Origin: Aquimarina sp. U1-2
GTDB lineage: Bacteria > Bacteroidota > Bacteroidia > Flavobacteriales > Flavobacteriaceae
Assembly (NCBI RefSeq): GCF_017897595.1
Contig: NZ_JAGKIK010000003.1
Location: 62,001 to 126,000, forward strand
Direction: 5' to 3'
DNA: 64,000 bases
Under the pieces are notes generated by a model, which was given only the letters and a program-made list of their open reading frames with translations, was not told the DNA's origin and ran no database searches. Shown piece by piece: positions 47,091-54,720 of the stretch. How positions within the stretch are numbered: the first letter of the stretch is position 1; every line of letters starts with the position of its first letter. Position numbers and translations under genes: made by a program.

Positions 47091-48266
47091 TTATAAATCA
47101 GGAATTGCTCTAGCGAGTCCTGCCTTTGCCTTTTTCTTTTTATAGGTTCTACCATACCATAATAAAAAACCTGTTACCGGTAAGGATGCACAAATGAGAC
47201 TTGCCAGAAAAGCGATAATTTTGCCCACAATACCGCCTATGGCACCTATGTGTATATCATAATTCATTCGTATGACTTTATCGGCAAATTTTGAATCTTT
47301 ATATTTCCCGTAAATACTTGGGGTTTCAAGTTCCTGAAGCGTGTACTGATCAAAGAAAAAGTAATCCATATCATAAAACAAGCCTTTAGAATTACTTACT
47401 TCTACAAGAATAGATGTGGTATCATTTTCTGGATAATGCAGTTCAAAACTATGGGCATTTTTGTACTTGTTTTTGAGCATAGGGATCAATTGGTCGTATC
47501 CATAATTCGACGCTGTTGGTACGACTACGACTTGTTCACTTTCAGGTATAACAAATCTAGGGTCTTTATTGCCTCCATTTGCTTTGTAGGCTATAAAGTA
47601 AAACCAATTAAAAGCCATTACACAGCCTGTAAATGCTAAAATCAAACCTAAAGATGAAATGTAAAACCCTACGACAGAATGCAGATCAAAGTTTTTACGT
47701 TTCCAACGTGTTTTTTTATTCCAATCAAATGTAAAACGTTGTCGTATATTTTTTTTATTTTTTGGCCACCAAAGAATAAGTCCACTCACTAGCATGATTA
47801 AAAACAAAAGTACCGAGTAGGAAACAACTCTAGACCCTATTGCACTGGGCAACCATAAATACAGATGTCCTTTTAGTACAAAAGCGAAAAATCCAACTTG
47901 ATGATTTATTCTTTTGATGAAATCACCTGTATATGGATTTAAGAACACACTTTGATAAAATATTTCAGGCTCTGCTTCATAAAAAATTACTTCAAGAGCC
48001 TCATTGGATTGCCCATAAATCACACCGTGAATGGCTCTTCCCGGCAGTGCTTTTTCTGCCAATTTTTTAATTGTAGAAGCAGGTAGAAACTTCTGATTTT
48101 GCGGAGTGACATATTTATAATCATCATAGAAGCCTTCAATTTCTTCTTTAAACACCCATAAACAGCCTGTTATGGAAACAATAAAAATGACCAATCCCGT
48201 GGCCAGCCCCACTATTTTATGGATTTGGAGTATGGTTTTATGCCTATTTTTCTTTTTCTTGTTCAT
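47091..48266 (-). CDS. PepSY-associated TM domain protein (siderophore reductase-like)
   Basis: A 391-residue inner-membrane protein with four main transmembrane helices (about residues 17-38, 144-166, 203-223 and 348-370). Family features are IHKIVGLATGLVIFIVSITGC, LWVFKEEIEGF and DLHSVVGFYISSLGLILAFTG, with helix-embedded His residues (H12, H195) that could hold haem. Such proteins accompany TonB siderophore receptors and several act as ferric-siderophore reductases. It lies 143 bp after the receptor on the same strand, with a hairpin between. Reduction of iron released from the siderophore is the inferred role. Confidence 0.88.
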   Translation of the reverse strand: MNKKKKNRHKTILQIHKIVGLATGLVIFIVSITGCLWVFKEEIEGFYDDYKYVTPQNQKFLPASTIKKLAEKALPGRAIHGVIYGQSNEALEVIFYEAEPEIFYQSVFLNPYTGDFIKRINHQVGFFAFVLKGHLYLWLPSAIGSRVVSYSVLLFLIMLVSGLILWWPKNKKNIRQRFTFDWNKKTRWKRKNFDLHSVVGFYISSLGLILAFTGCVMAFNWFYFIAYKANGGNKDPRFVIPESEQVVVVPTASNYGYDQLIPMLKNKYKNAHSFELHYPENDTTSILVEVSNSKGLFYDMDYFFFDQYTLQELETPSIYGKYKDSKFADKVIRMNYDIHIGAIGGIVGKIIAFLASLICASLPVTGFLLWYGRTYKKKKAKAGLARAIPDL

Positions 48267-48285
48267 AATACCATTACTTTATAAT

Positions 48286-48319
48286 CATACTCTCGAGTAC
48301 TTTATCTCCCGAGAGTATG
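48286..48319. repeat. Hairpin between receptor and PepSY gene
   Basis: A perfect 10-bp stem (CATACTCTCG at 48286-48295, CGAGAGTATG at 48310-48319) with a 14-base loop, about 20 bp upstream of the PepSY start. It lacks a U-tract on either strand, so it may be an mRNA processing/attenuation element rather than a full terminator. Confidence 0.5.
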
Positions 48320-48350
48320 TAATTAAAGTGGGGAAACTAGATTTCTTAAA

Positions 48351-48400
48351 GTCAACCGACCAGGGGCAAACTCATGACTATTGTACCCTTTAGAGTGCTA
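48351..48400. repeat. Diverged family R copy (R7)
   Basis: GTCAACCGACCAGGGGCAAA at the start and TGTACCCTTTAGAGTGCTAA at the end match R4 and the ends of the full-length copies. It lies 10 bp beyond the receptor stop codon. Confidence 0.45.
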
Positions 48401-48409
48401 ATAGACGAA

Positions 48410-50917
48410 TCAAAACCTGTAAGACACACTTGCAAGCAAACTTCTGGGTTGCTGCGCGTTTAGGGTCGACCATCCTCTAAAATATTCTTCATCAAAAGCA
48501 TTATTTAACTTCAACGCTATGCGATAGTCTTGATTTTGGTAAAATAAAGATGTATTAACTACTGTATAACTAGGTATAATAAATGTATTTGTAATTGAAC
48601 TGTCTAATGTTTTACGATCTCCTGCATAATTAAATCCTGCACCAACTCCAAATCCTTTCAGCATAGAAGACTCCTGGAACGTATAACTTGCCCATAAATT
48701 AGCTAAGTCTTCTGGACCGGCAGTATCTGGTCTTCTTCCGACCTCATCGAAAGGTCCTGGATTATTGGTAGACACCAAGATCTCACTATCATTATGACTA
48801 TATCCGGCAATAATATGTAAACCGGGAACGGGATTTGCAATGACTTCAATTTCAAAACCTCTACTTTCTACTTCTCCACCCTGAACCGATAAGGCGCCTA
48901 TAGGACTTCCTGTATTATCTAAAAGAATATTAGAAAATACACGGTCTTCAACTTTAATATCATAATAACTCGCTACTATAGATAATCTATCATTAAATAC
49001 ATTTGTTTTTATACCAAACTCCAATTGATTGCCCTGTTCTGGATCAAAATTAATTACTTCTCCTGTTGGTGAAACTTCTGGTGCGATATTTCTAAAACTG
49101 TTTTGATAATTTCCAAAAATAGAAAGCTGATCTTTTATAGGTTGAAATACAAGTCCGAACTTTGGCGATATGGCCGTTTGATCAAAGTCGTCTTCGTCAT
49201 TAAAAACATCCCCTTCATTGTCAAAAACATCAACTCGTACCCCAGCTATTACAGAAATCTGTTGTTTGGTATTTTGTGGTAAAAAATCTACTTGATCTGA
49301 AACGTAAAAACCATAGATATGTTCTCTGGTTTTATTATTATTTACAGGCACTGCAGTAGGATCTGCTGCCAAAATAGTAGTAATAATCTGGGTAATGGCT
49401 GCGTCTACAGATGTTCTATTTAAGGGTACATTAGGACCAAGAAAAGTACCATCACCTGCAAATCTACCCAGCGCTGTCCCATCAGGTCTAAACGTACCCA
49501 AACTTCCAGAAAAAACGATACTGTTATCACTATTATCAGTAATAGTTCTGTTGTAATAATCTACACCTACTAAAACTCTATTTCTAAGAGTACCTAAAGT
49601 GAAGTCTCCTTTAAAATTTTGCTGAATATTAGTAGTTTCTGTTTTAAAATTTTCACGTTTTATAAACTGCTGGAAATTAAATTGACCGTCGGCATCGAAT
49701 AAAAATGAATAATACCCACTAGACTCGGCAAAACTGCGCGAGACAGCTGTTTGCGAACTCCATTGGTCAGAAATTTGATAATTTACCTGGGCCTGTAAGT
49801 TAAATGTCGGATTCTCTAGTGTAAGATCATTGCTAGTAAATGAACGATCTCGATCAATCCCTACTTCATCAGCATTCAATACAGCCGAGGGTGCCGAGCG
49901 ATTCAAAAACAAAAACGGTTGATTGGTTTGTTCTGCATCTCTAAACTCTGCAACTACTAGAAATGACAATCTATCATTGGCCTGATAAGATAATGTGGGT
50001 GCGATGAAGAATGACTTACTAAAGCCTGCATCTTGCCAGCTTCCACTGTATTCATAAGCACTAGTAACCCGTAGTAAATATTTTCCTTCGCTATCAAGGT
50101 TGGTATTAACGTCTGCAGTAACTCGATTTAAACCATATGTTCCGGTAGTATAAGACACCTCCCCTCCAAATCCTGAATATGGTTTTTTGGTCGTTACATT
50201 GATCATCCCTCCATAATTGGTGAGTGGACCTCCAAATAATGTACCTGAGGGCCCTTTGATTACTTCAATTTTTTCAATATTTATTGGATCTGGACTACCA
50301 AAATTTAAAGCTGGTAAACCGTTTGAAAAATTAGGCTGTGCTTCAAAGCCTCGAAGCGCAAAATAACCTGCTCCATCATTTCCTCTACCAGTAGATTCCC
50401 ATAATCTATCTAATCCTACTACATTATTTAAGGCATCATCAAAGTATGTGACTACTTGATCCTTTATCAATTCTGCGCTTACTGTATTATACACTTGAGT
50501 GTTTTCAATATTTGCCAATGGAAGTTTGGCTACTGTTGCACTTTTTTTTCTTAAAAATGTATTGGCTTTATCTCCTTTTAATGTAATTTCATCTAAGGCC
50601 TGTATCGAAGGCTCCAAAATGATGGTGGGAATTTTAATTTCTTGATTATCAATTATTTTAATCGAAGTTCGCTGAGAAGTATATCCTATATAGCTCGTTT
50701 CTAATGTGTAAGATCCCGAAGGAATATTTGTAATTTCGAAAGTTCCATCGGTTTTTGTTTTTGTACCCAAATTTGTAGTACCTACTGCAATATTTACGTT
50801 ATCCAAAATTTTTCCTGATGATGACATCACTTTCCCTTTGATACTTCCAGATTGTGCAATCACCGTATGAGCGATACATAGAAAAGTTATGAGCAATAAC
50901 CTATTCACTTTTTTCAT
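48410..50917 (-). CDS. TonB-dependent siderophore receptor
   Basis: An 835-residue outer-membrane receptor. Start chosen at 50917 (MKKVNRLLLITF), which gives a normal signal peptide ending VIAQ; an upstream in-frame ATG (50989) would bury it. A carboxypeptidase-regulatory-like domain (GSIKGKVMSSSGKILDNVNI, TDGTFEITNIPSGSYTLE) at about 22-110 is followed by the plug (GYFALRGFEAQPNFSNGLP, IEKIEVIKGPSGTLFGG) and a 22-strand-type barrel ending RSLLASVSYRF. It fits the TonB-siderophor subfamily. Divergent from the AraC gene and sharing its regulatory region, it should import the locally made siderophore. Confidence 0.94.
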   Translation of the reverse strand: MKKVNRLLLITFLCIAHTVIAQSGSIKGKVMSSSGKILDNVNIAVGTTNLGTKTKTDGTFEITNIPSGSYTLETSYIGYTSQRTSIKIIDNQEIKIPTIILEPSIQALDEITLKGDKANTFLRKKSATVAKLPLANIENTQVYNTVSAELIKDQVVTYFDDALNNVVGLDRLWESTGRGNDGAGYFALRGFEAQPNFSNGLPALNFGSPDPINIEKIEVIKGPSGTLFGGPLTNYGGMINVTTKKPYSGFGGEVSYTTGTYGLNRVTADVNTNLDSEGKYLLRVTSAYEYSGSWQDAGFSKSFFIAPTLSYQANDRLSFLVVAEFRDAEQTNQPFLFLNRSAPSAVLNADEVGIDRDRSFTSNDLTLENPTFNLQAQVNYQISDQWSSQTAVSRSFAESSGYYSFLFDADGQFNFQQFIKRENFKTETTNIQQNFKGDFTLGTLRNRVLVGVDYYNRTITDNSDNSIVFSGSLGTFRPDGTALGRFAGDGTFLGPNVPLNRTSVDAAITQIITTILAADPTAVPVNNNKTREHIYGFYVSDQVDFLPQNTKQQISVIAGVRVDVFDNEGDVFNDEDDFDQTAISPKFGLVFQPIKDQLSIFGNYQNSFRNIAPEVSPTGEVINFDPEQGNQLEFGIKTNVFNDRLSIVASYYDIKVEDRVFSNILLDNTGSPIGALSVQGGEVESRGFEIEVIANPVPGLHIIAGYSHNDSEILVSTNNPGPFDEVGRRPDTAGPEDLANLWASYTFQESSMLKGFGVGAGFNYAGDRKTLDSSITNTFIIPSYTVVNTSLFYQNQDYRIALKLNNAFDEEYFRGWSTLNAQQPRSLLASVSYRF

Positions 50918-51007
50918 TTTACTTGCATGTTTTACTGTTATTATTAAGTATGAAGTATATCGAATATTCTGACATATATTCGTTCTCACCTACTTTTAAA
51001 TAAGCAT

Positions 51008-51039
51008 TTGTTTTTTAAAATATCGTTTTACTATATTTG
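51008..51039 (+). promoter_or_regulatory. Promoter of the AraC-type regulator gene
   Basis: TTG (51008-51010), 21-bp spacer, then TATATTTG (51032-51039): a complete Bacteroidota sigma-A promoter at ideal spacing, 72 bp upstream of the AraC start. Confidence 0.75.
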
Positions 51040-51041
51040 TT

Positions 51042-51060
51042 ATTTATAATAAGTCTAAAT
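51042..51060. promoter_or_regulatory. Candidate iron-repressor operator between receptor and AraC genes
   Basis: An imperfect 9-1-9 palindrome ATTTATAAT-A-AGTCTAAAT, 2 bp past the AraC -7 box and 12 bp past the divergent receptor -7 box, so it would cover both start sites. The twin at 63673-63691 has the same half-site TCTAAAT and place. Fur or DtxR family binding is inferred, not shown. Confidence 0.55.
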
Positions 51061-51072
51061 AAATATAAAATG

Positions 51073-51080
51073 CAAAAATA
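51073..51080 (-). promoter_or_regulatory. -7 box of the TonB receptor promoter
   Basis: TATTTTTG on the minus strand (TAnnTTTG), 21 bp from the conserved AraC-like site at 51102-51129. No TTG -33 element is present, which suits an activator-dependent promoter. Confidence 0.55.
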
Positions 51081-51101
51081 GTACGTATAAAAAAAGATAA
51101 A

Positions 51102-51129
51102 TGACGCATTATGGATAAAAAAAGACGTA
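51102..51129 (-). promoter_or_regulatory. Candidate AraC operator, receptor copy
   Basis: Twenty-eight bases (TGACGCATT, ATG, GATAAAAAAAGACGTA on the plus strand) that recur at 63729-63756 with 26/28 identity. Within it GACGyA occurs twice at 51103 and 51124, exactly 21 bp apart, the spacing of AraC half-sites. The ATG here is the AraC start codon, so binding could also repress araC expression. In the other copy it is GGG. Confidence 0.6.
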
Positions 51130-52118
51130 AAAGAACGTCGCTTAAAACTGAAGTTAAAAAACCTACACAACAAAGTTCCTTACAATCAATAATCCAATTA
51201 CTTAGCATACAAGAACAATGTGGCATCACTTCAAAAAAGTTTAAATTTCTAGATGAATTTGGTAAGGGTTATTTTCGGCTTCATCATTTTGAGGGCTTAT
51301 ATGTTGGCATCTTTGATGTAATTCTTACAAAAGATATTCATCTATCCGGCCAAATCCCCAAAGATTTTTTGGAGTTATCATTTCTTATTGAAGGAGAACA
51401 AATTATAAAAATCAAAGGTACTACCCATGACTATATTTATGAAAGTCAAGAATGCTATTTGGCCTATTTTTCTAATATTCAAGGCTCTATTGCCTATCAT
51501 GAACACAAACGATTAAAAGAAATAAAAATTAGAATGAGTGCCGAATTTATTCAGAAACACCATCTTGATGAAGAATATGATATTTTGAATCGTTATACTA
51601 TTTCAAAACTAAGGCATCAATTTGCACAACCAATGTGCTCTAAAACCCTGAATATACTTTCTGAAATTTTATCAGACTCTAAAAAAGGGCTGTTAAAACG
51701 ACTATTTTTAGAATCTAAAACGCTCGAATTGATTGCCATCCAGTTAGAAAAATCTCCTATATCAAAACCCATTGCATCCCATCAAACAGATAAGCTCGTC
51801 AAAAAACTATATCAAGTGCAACATTTGATCACCTCAGACCTTACCATTCAATACTCTATTCAACAGCTTGCCAGAGAAGTTGGGTTAAATGATTTCGTAT
51901 TAAAAAAAGAATTCAAACGGATTTTTGATAAAACTATTTTCGAATTTGCCACCCAAACTCGTATGAACAAAGCAAAACAACTTCTTAATCATAGTAAAAA
52001 ACCTATTTATGAAATTTCTGAACTTGTAGGCTATAAAAACTCTACTCATTTTACAGCAGCTTTTAAAAAAATTGAAGGGGTAACACCAAAAAAATATAGA
52101 ACTGGCAGCGAAGCATAG
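51111..52118 (+). CDS. AraC family transcriptional regulator (siderophore-locus activator)
   Basis: A 335-residue regulator. The N-terminal region (about 1-225) is probably the ligand-sensing part. The C-terminal AraC DNA-binding domain (about 232-332) has both helix-turn-helix units: YSIQQLAREVGLNDFVLKKEFK and PIYEISELVGYKNSTHFTAAFKK, then GVTPKKYR. Its position between receptor and synthesis genes parallels PchR, AlcR and YbtA, which activate siderophore genes when the ferric siderophore is present. It converges on the RpfF-like gene with a 7-bp gap. Confidence 0.92.
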   Translation: MDKKRRKRTSLKTEVKKPTQQSSLQSIIQLLSIQEQCGITSKKFKFLDEFGKGYFRLHHFEGLYVGIFDVILTKDIHLSGQIPKDFLELSFLIEGEQIIKIKGTTHDYIYESQECYLAYFSNIQGSIAYHEHKRLKEIKIRMSAEFIQKHHLDEEYDILNRYTISKLRHQFAQPMCSKTLNILSEILSDSKKGLLKRLFLESKTLELIAIQLEKSPISKPIASHQTDKLVKKLYQVQHLITSDLTIQYSIQQLAREVGLNDFVLKKEFKRIFDKTIFEFATQTRMNKAKQLLNHSKKPIYEISELVGYKNSTHFTAAFKKIEGVTPKKYRTGSEA

Positions 52119-52125
52119 TATCAAT

Positions 52126-52953
52126 TTAAATAGCTACCCTCGCAATACGAGATTGAGCTTTTGCCAAAATCTCCATTCTTCGCAAATCAAATGATGCTAC
52201 TTTCATGCACGCCTCAACCCAAAGATTTGTAATTGCCAGTAATTCTTCTTTGGATATAGCATTAACCATTTTTTTACATTGTATATGATGAAGTTCGAAG
52301 TTAAATCGTTCTTTTATCTTAGCTATGTACTGATATAATGACTGCATAGCCATCTTGGGTTCAATAATTTTTTCTACAAGCCCTATAGTTTCCAAATTTT
52401 TTGCGCTGTACATGGTATCGCTTCTAATTAACTTATTTACTTCTGAAGGACTTACTTTGCGAGTCAGTAAGCTGTGTGCTCCCATACCTGGAAATAAATT
52501 GAATTTATTTTCAGGTAAGCAAAACTGCACATCCTCTGCTGCAAGGATATAATCGTGAGCCAACGCACATTCAAAACCACCGCCATAAGCATTTCCTTCT
52601 ACTAAAGCTATAGTGATTACAGGCAAATCAAAAGAAGAATGGATGGCATAAATGGCATCTATACATAAGTTTGCATAAGTAATTAACTGTTCAATATCTT
52701 TTGATCGTATACAATGAAGAAAGAAAGACAAATCACCTCCCATGTTATAAATACCCTGATGTTCTGATCCAGAGACAATAAATTTTAAAGGCCTATCTGG
52801 ATGGGAAAAATAGGTTTTGACCCAGTCACAAAATTCCTGAAACTCTAAAAGTCCTTGCAAACAAAAATTAGGCATACCCGTATCCTTGATTTTCCAAAGC
52901 AGCAATTCTTCTTCCTGAATATATGACATAGAAATATAATTAAACTGTCTCAT
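52126..52953 (-). CDS. RpfF-like enoyl-CoA hydratase/isomerase family protein (putative DSF synthase)
   Basis: A 275-residue crotonase. It matches Xanthomonas RpfF, as recalled, far beyond the generic fold: YNMGGDLSFFLHCIRSKD (RpfF NLGGDLALF), CIDAIYAIH, IALVEGNAYGGGFECALAHD, LPENKFNLFPGMGAHSLL and the C-terminal LLAITNLWVEACMKVASFDLRRM. The two RpfF catalytic glutamates (E141, E161) have counterparts at E128 and E148 with the same spacing of 20. RpfF dehydrates 3-hydroxyacyl-ACP and releases a cis-2-enoic diffusible signal factor. Here it is the last gene of the siderophore operon, 4 bp after a membrane acyltransferase gene. Confidence 0.85.
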   Translation of the reverse strand: MRQFNYISMSYIQEEELLLWKIKDTGMPNFCLQGLLEFQEFCDWVKTYFSHPDRPLKFIVSGSEHQGIYNMGGDLSFFLHCIRSKDIEQLITYANLCIDAIYAIHSSFDLPVITIALVEGNAYGGGFECALAHDYILAAEDVQFCLPENKFNLFPGMGAHSLLTRKVSPSEVNKLIRSDTMYSAKNLETIGLVEKIIEPKMAMQSLYQYIAKIKERFNFELHHIQCKKMVNAISKEELLAITNLWVEACMKVASFDLRRMEILAKAQSRIARVAI

Positions 52954-52957
52954 CTTA

Positions 52958-54100
52958 TCAGGTTTTAGAAATGACTATTTGCTTTTTGCCAGAAAAGATG
53001 TGCTTTTGAGATCCTTTTTTAAACATCACACGATCCAAAAGTAAGCGTTGAACACCTAATGTTAACAAGGTAAATAGCGGGATTAATAAAAGTACACCCA
53101 CTACTCCAAACTGTTGATATCCTAATATCCCCATTCCCCAACAAATCAATACCCATTGGATAATATAAATAGTGGTAACCCTTTTACTGCAATAGTAGAA
53201 AAATGTAAAGACTCTATTTTCTTTCACTTTGGTTACCAAAACATCTGCTAACCAAAGTAGCACCAAATTAAAGCCTGCGAGGTACAAGCTACCCCCGGGA
53301 CCCAGATGAAAATAATCTCCGAAATGATATTCAAAATTAGAATAGCATAATCCACCACCAATAACCATTAACGCGATACCTGCTACTCCCATTTTTTCAA
53401 ACATATCTCTGGTATTATTGAGATTTTCTTTATACCACATTCCGAAAAACATTCCGATAAGGATAAATGAAAACCAGGGAAATACCGCGAAATAAACGTT
53501 CCAGCCAGATCCCCAAAGAAGGTCTAACAAATAATCAATACCTATCACCCCTACTTGAAAACCATGAACCGCTTTGGTAAGCATTGCTATGCACATAGCA
53601 ATGACCAAAGGAATATATTTATTTGTCGAAAAACGATTAATTATACCCATAAATAAAAGCGAAACTCCGGCTAATTGTAAGATATCCCCTGTTTTTAACA
53701 TATATAGCATATTATCGATCGTTGCAGGAGCTGTCCACCCATAGGCTTCAATAAAATTATCTGGTATTATACCCACCAGTACAGGAAGTACAAACTTTAA
53801 AAAATTCATCAAATACCCTAGGATTAGAATATAAAATGCTCTTTTTATAGATAGTTTGATACTTTGATTACGAGATAGCGTAAAAGATACACCCATAGCA
53901 ATTAAAAACATCGGAGTTCCTTTTCCTATAAAGTGAATAGCCTCTCCTAACCAAGTTTCTGCTTGAGTGGTTATATTGCCATAAATCCATAGTGTGTGCA
54001 CCAAAATGACCATGAGCACACTTATGCCTCTAGCCAAATCTATAGCCAAAATCCTGTTAGGCTTAGCTACTTTACTTTGTTTTATTTCTTGAAGTTCCAT
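52958..54100 (-). CDS. DUF1624/heparan-alpha-glucosaminide N-acetyltransferase-like membrane acyltransferase
   Basis: A 380-residue membrane protein with about ten helices. The N-terminal motif RILAIDLARGISVLMVILVHTLW (residues 17-39) with the conserved RG and His, then GKGTPMFLIAMGVSF, identify the DUF1624/HGSNAT-like acyltransferase group (related to acyltransferase-3). It overlaps the nitroreductase gene by 19 bp and precedes the RpfF-like gene by 4 bp. Such proteins move acyl groups across or at the membrane, so acyl modification of the siderophore is possible but only inferred. Confidence 0.82.
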   Translation of the reverse strand: MELQEIKQSKVAKPNRILAIDLARGISVLMVILVHTLWIYGNITTQAETWLGEAIHFIGKGTPMFLIAMGVSFTLSRNQSIKLSIKRAFYILILGYLMNFLKFVLPVLVGIIPDNFIEAYGWTAPATIDNMLYMLKTGDILQLAGVSLLFMGIINRFSTNKYIPLVIAMCIAMLTKAVHGFQVGVIGIDYLLDLLWGSGWNVYFAVFPWFSFILIGMFFGMWYKENLNNTRDMFEKMGVAGIALMVIGGGLCYSNFEYHFGDYFHLGPGGSLYLAGFNLVLLWLADVLVTKVKENRVFTFFYYCSKRVTTIYIIQWVLICWGMGILGYQQFGVVGVLLLIPLFTLLTLGVQRLLLDRVMFKKGSQKHIFSGKKQIVISKT

Positions 54101-54720
54101 ATTAGTTTTTTATCAATTGATTTTCTTTTTCTTTTAGGAAGTTCTTGAGTCTCGACAGGATATCCTACATAGAAAATTCCCAAACTCTTTTCATGTGGTC
54201 GCAATGCCAGATGCTCCTCACAATAGGCTATTGTAGCGCCGGCAGTATCCCAATAACCTGCTAAGTTCATAGCCGATGTGCTGAGCCACATGTTTTGAAC
54301 GGCGCACGAGATAGCGGCTATTTCTTCCCATTCAGGTATTTGTATCCTTTGACTACGTTGAAAAACAATTGCGATAAGCGTGGCATTCTTGGCATATGTA
54401 GCAGTCTCTGCATGTCTCGATTCAGGAAATTGCGCTGCCGTAAGTTTCTCTTTATAATACGCCAACATATACTCACCTAATGCATTTTTATGATCCCCTT
54501 GTAACACTTCGAATCGCCAGGGCTGTGTCATTTTATGCGTAGGGGCCCATAATCCATTAGTCACAATTTCTTCGATAGTAGATTTAGGAATGTCTTTATC
54601 TAGAAAAGAATAGGCATATGTAGTTTTGCGCGCTCGTATCCATGTACTCACCGGATGTAAAGCTTTTACACGACTGGGTGCAGATACTGTATGTTGTTTT
54701 TTAATTGTCGATGCATTCAT
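54082..54720 (-). CDS. Nitroreductase family protein
   Basis: A 212-residue flavoenzyme of the FMN-binding nitroreductase fold: RKTTYAYSFLDKDIPKSTIEEIV, WAPTHKMTQPWRFEVLQGD, AAISCAVQNMWLSTSAMNLAGYWDT and FYVGYPVE (residues about 28-200). Substrates vary widely in this family. It overlaps the preceding synthetase gene by 4 bp (ATGA). In this operon it could tailor the siderophore or act on ferric complexes; both are inference. Confidence 0.88.
   Translation of the reverse strand: MNASTIKKQHTVSAPSRVKALHPVSTWIRARKTTYAYSFLDKDIPKSTIEEIVTNGLWAPTHKMTQPWRFEVLQGDHKNALGEYMLAYYKEKLTAAQFPESRHAETATYAKNATLIAIVFQRSQRIQIPEWEEIAAISCAVQNMWLSTSAMNLAGYWDTAGATIAYCEEHLALRPHEKSLGIFYVGYPVETQELPKRKRKSIDKKLIWNFKK

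Noticed and set aside
7264..48400. CRISPR array made of the dispersed repeats
   Set aside because: Copies are kilobases apart, imperfect and lack regular spacers; no cas genes are present.
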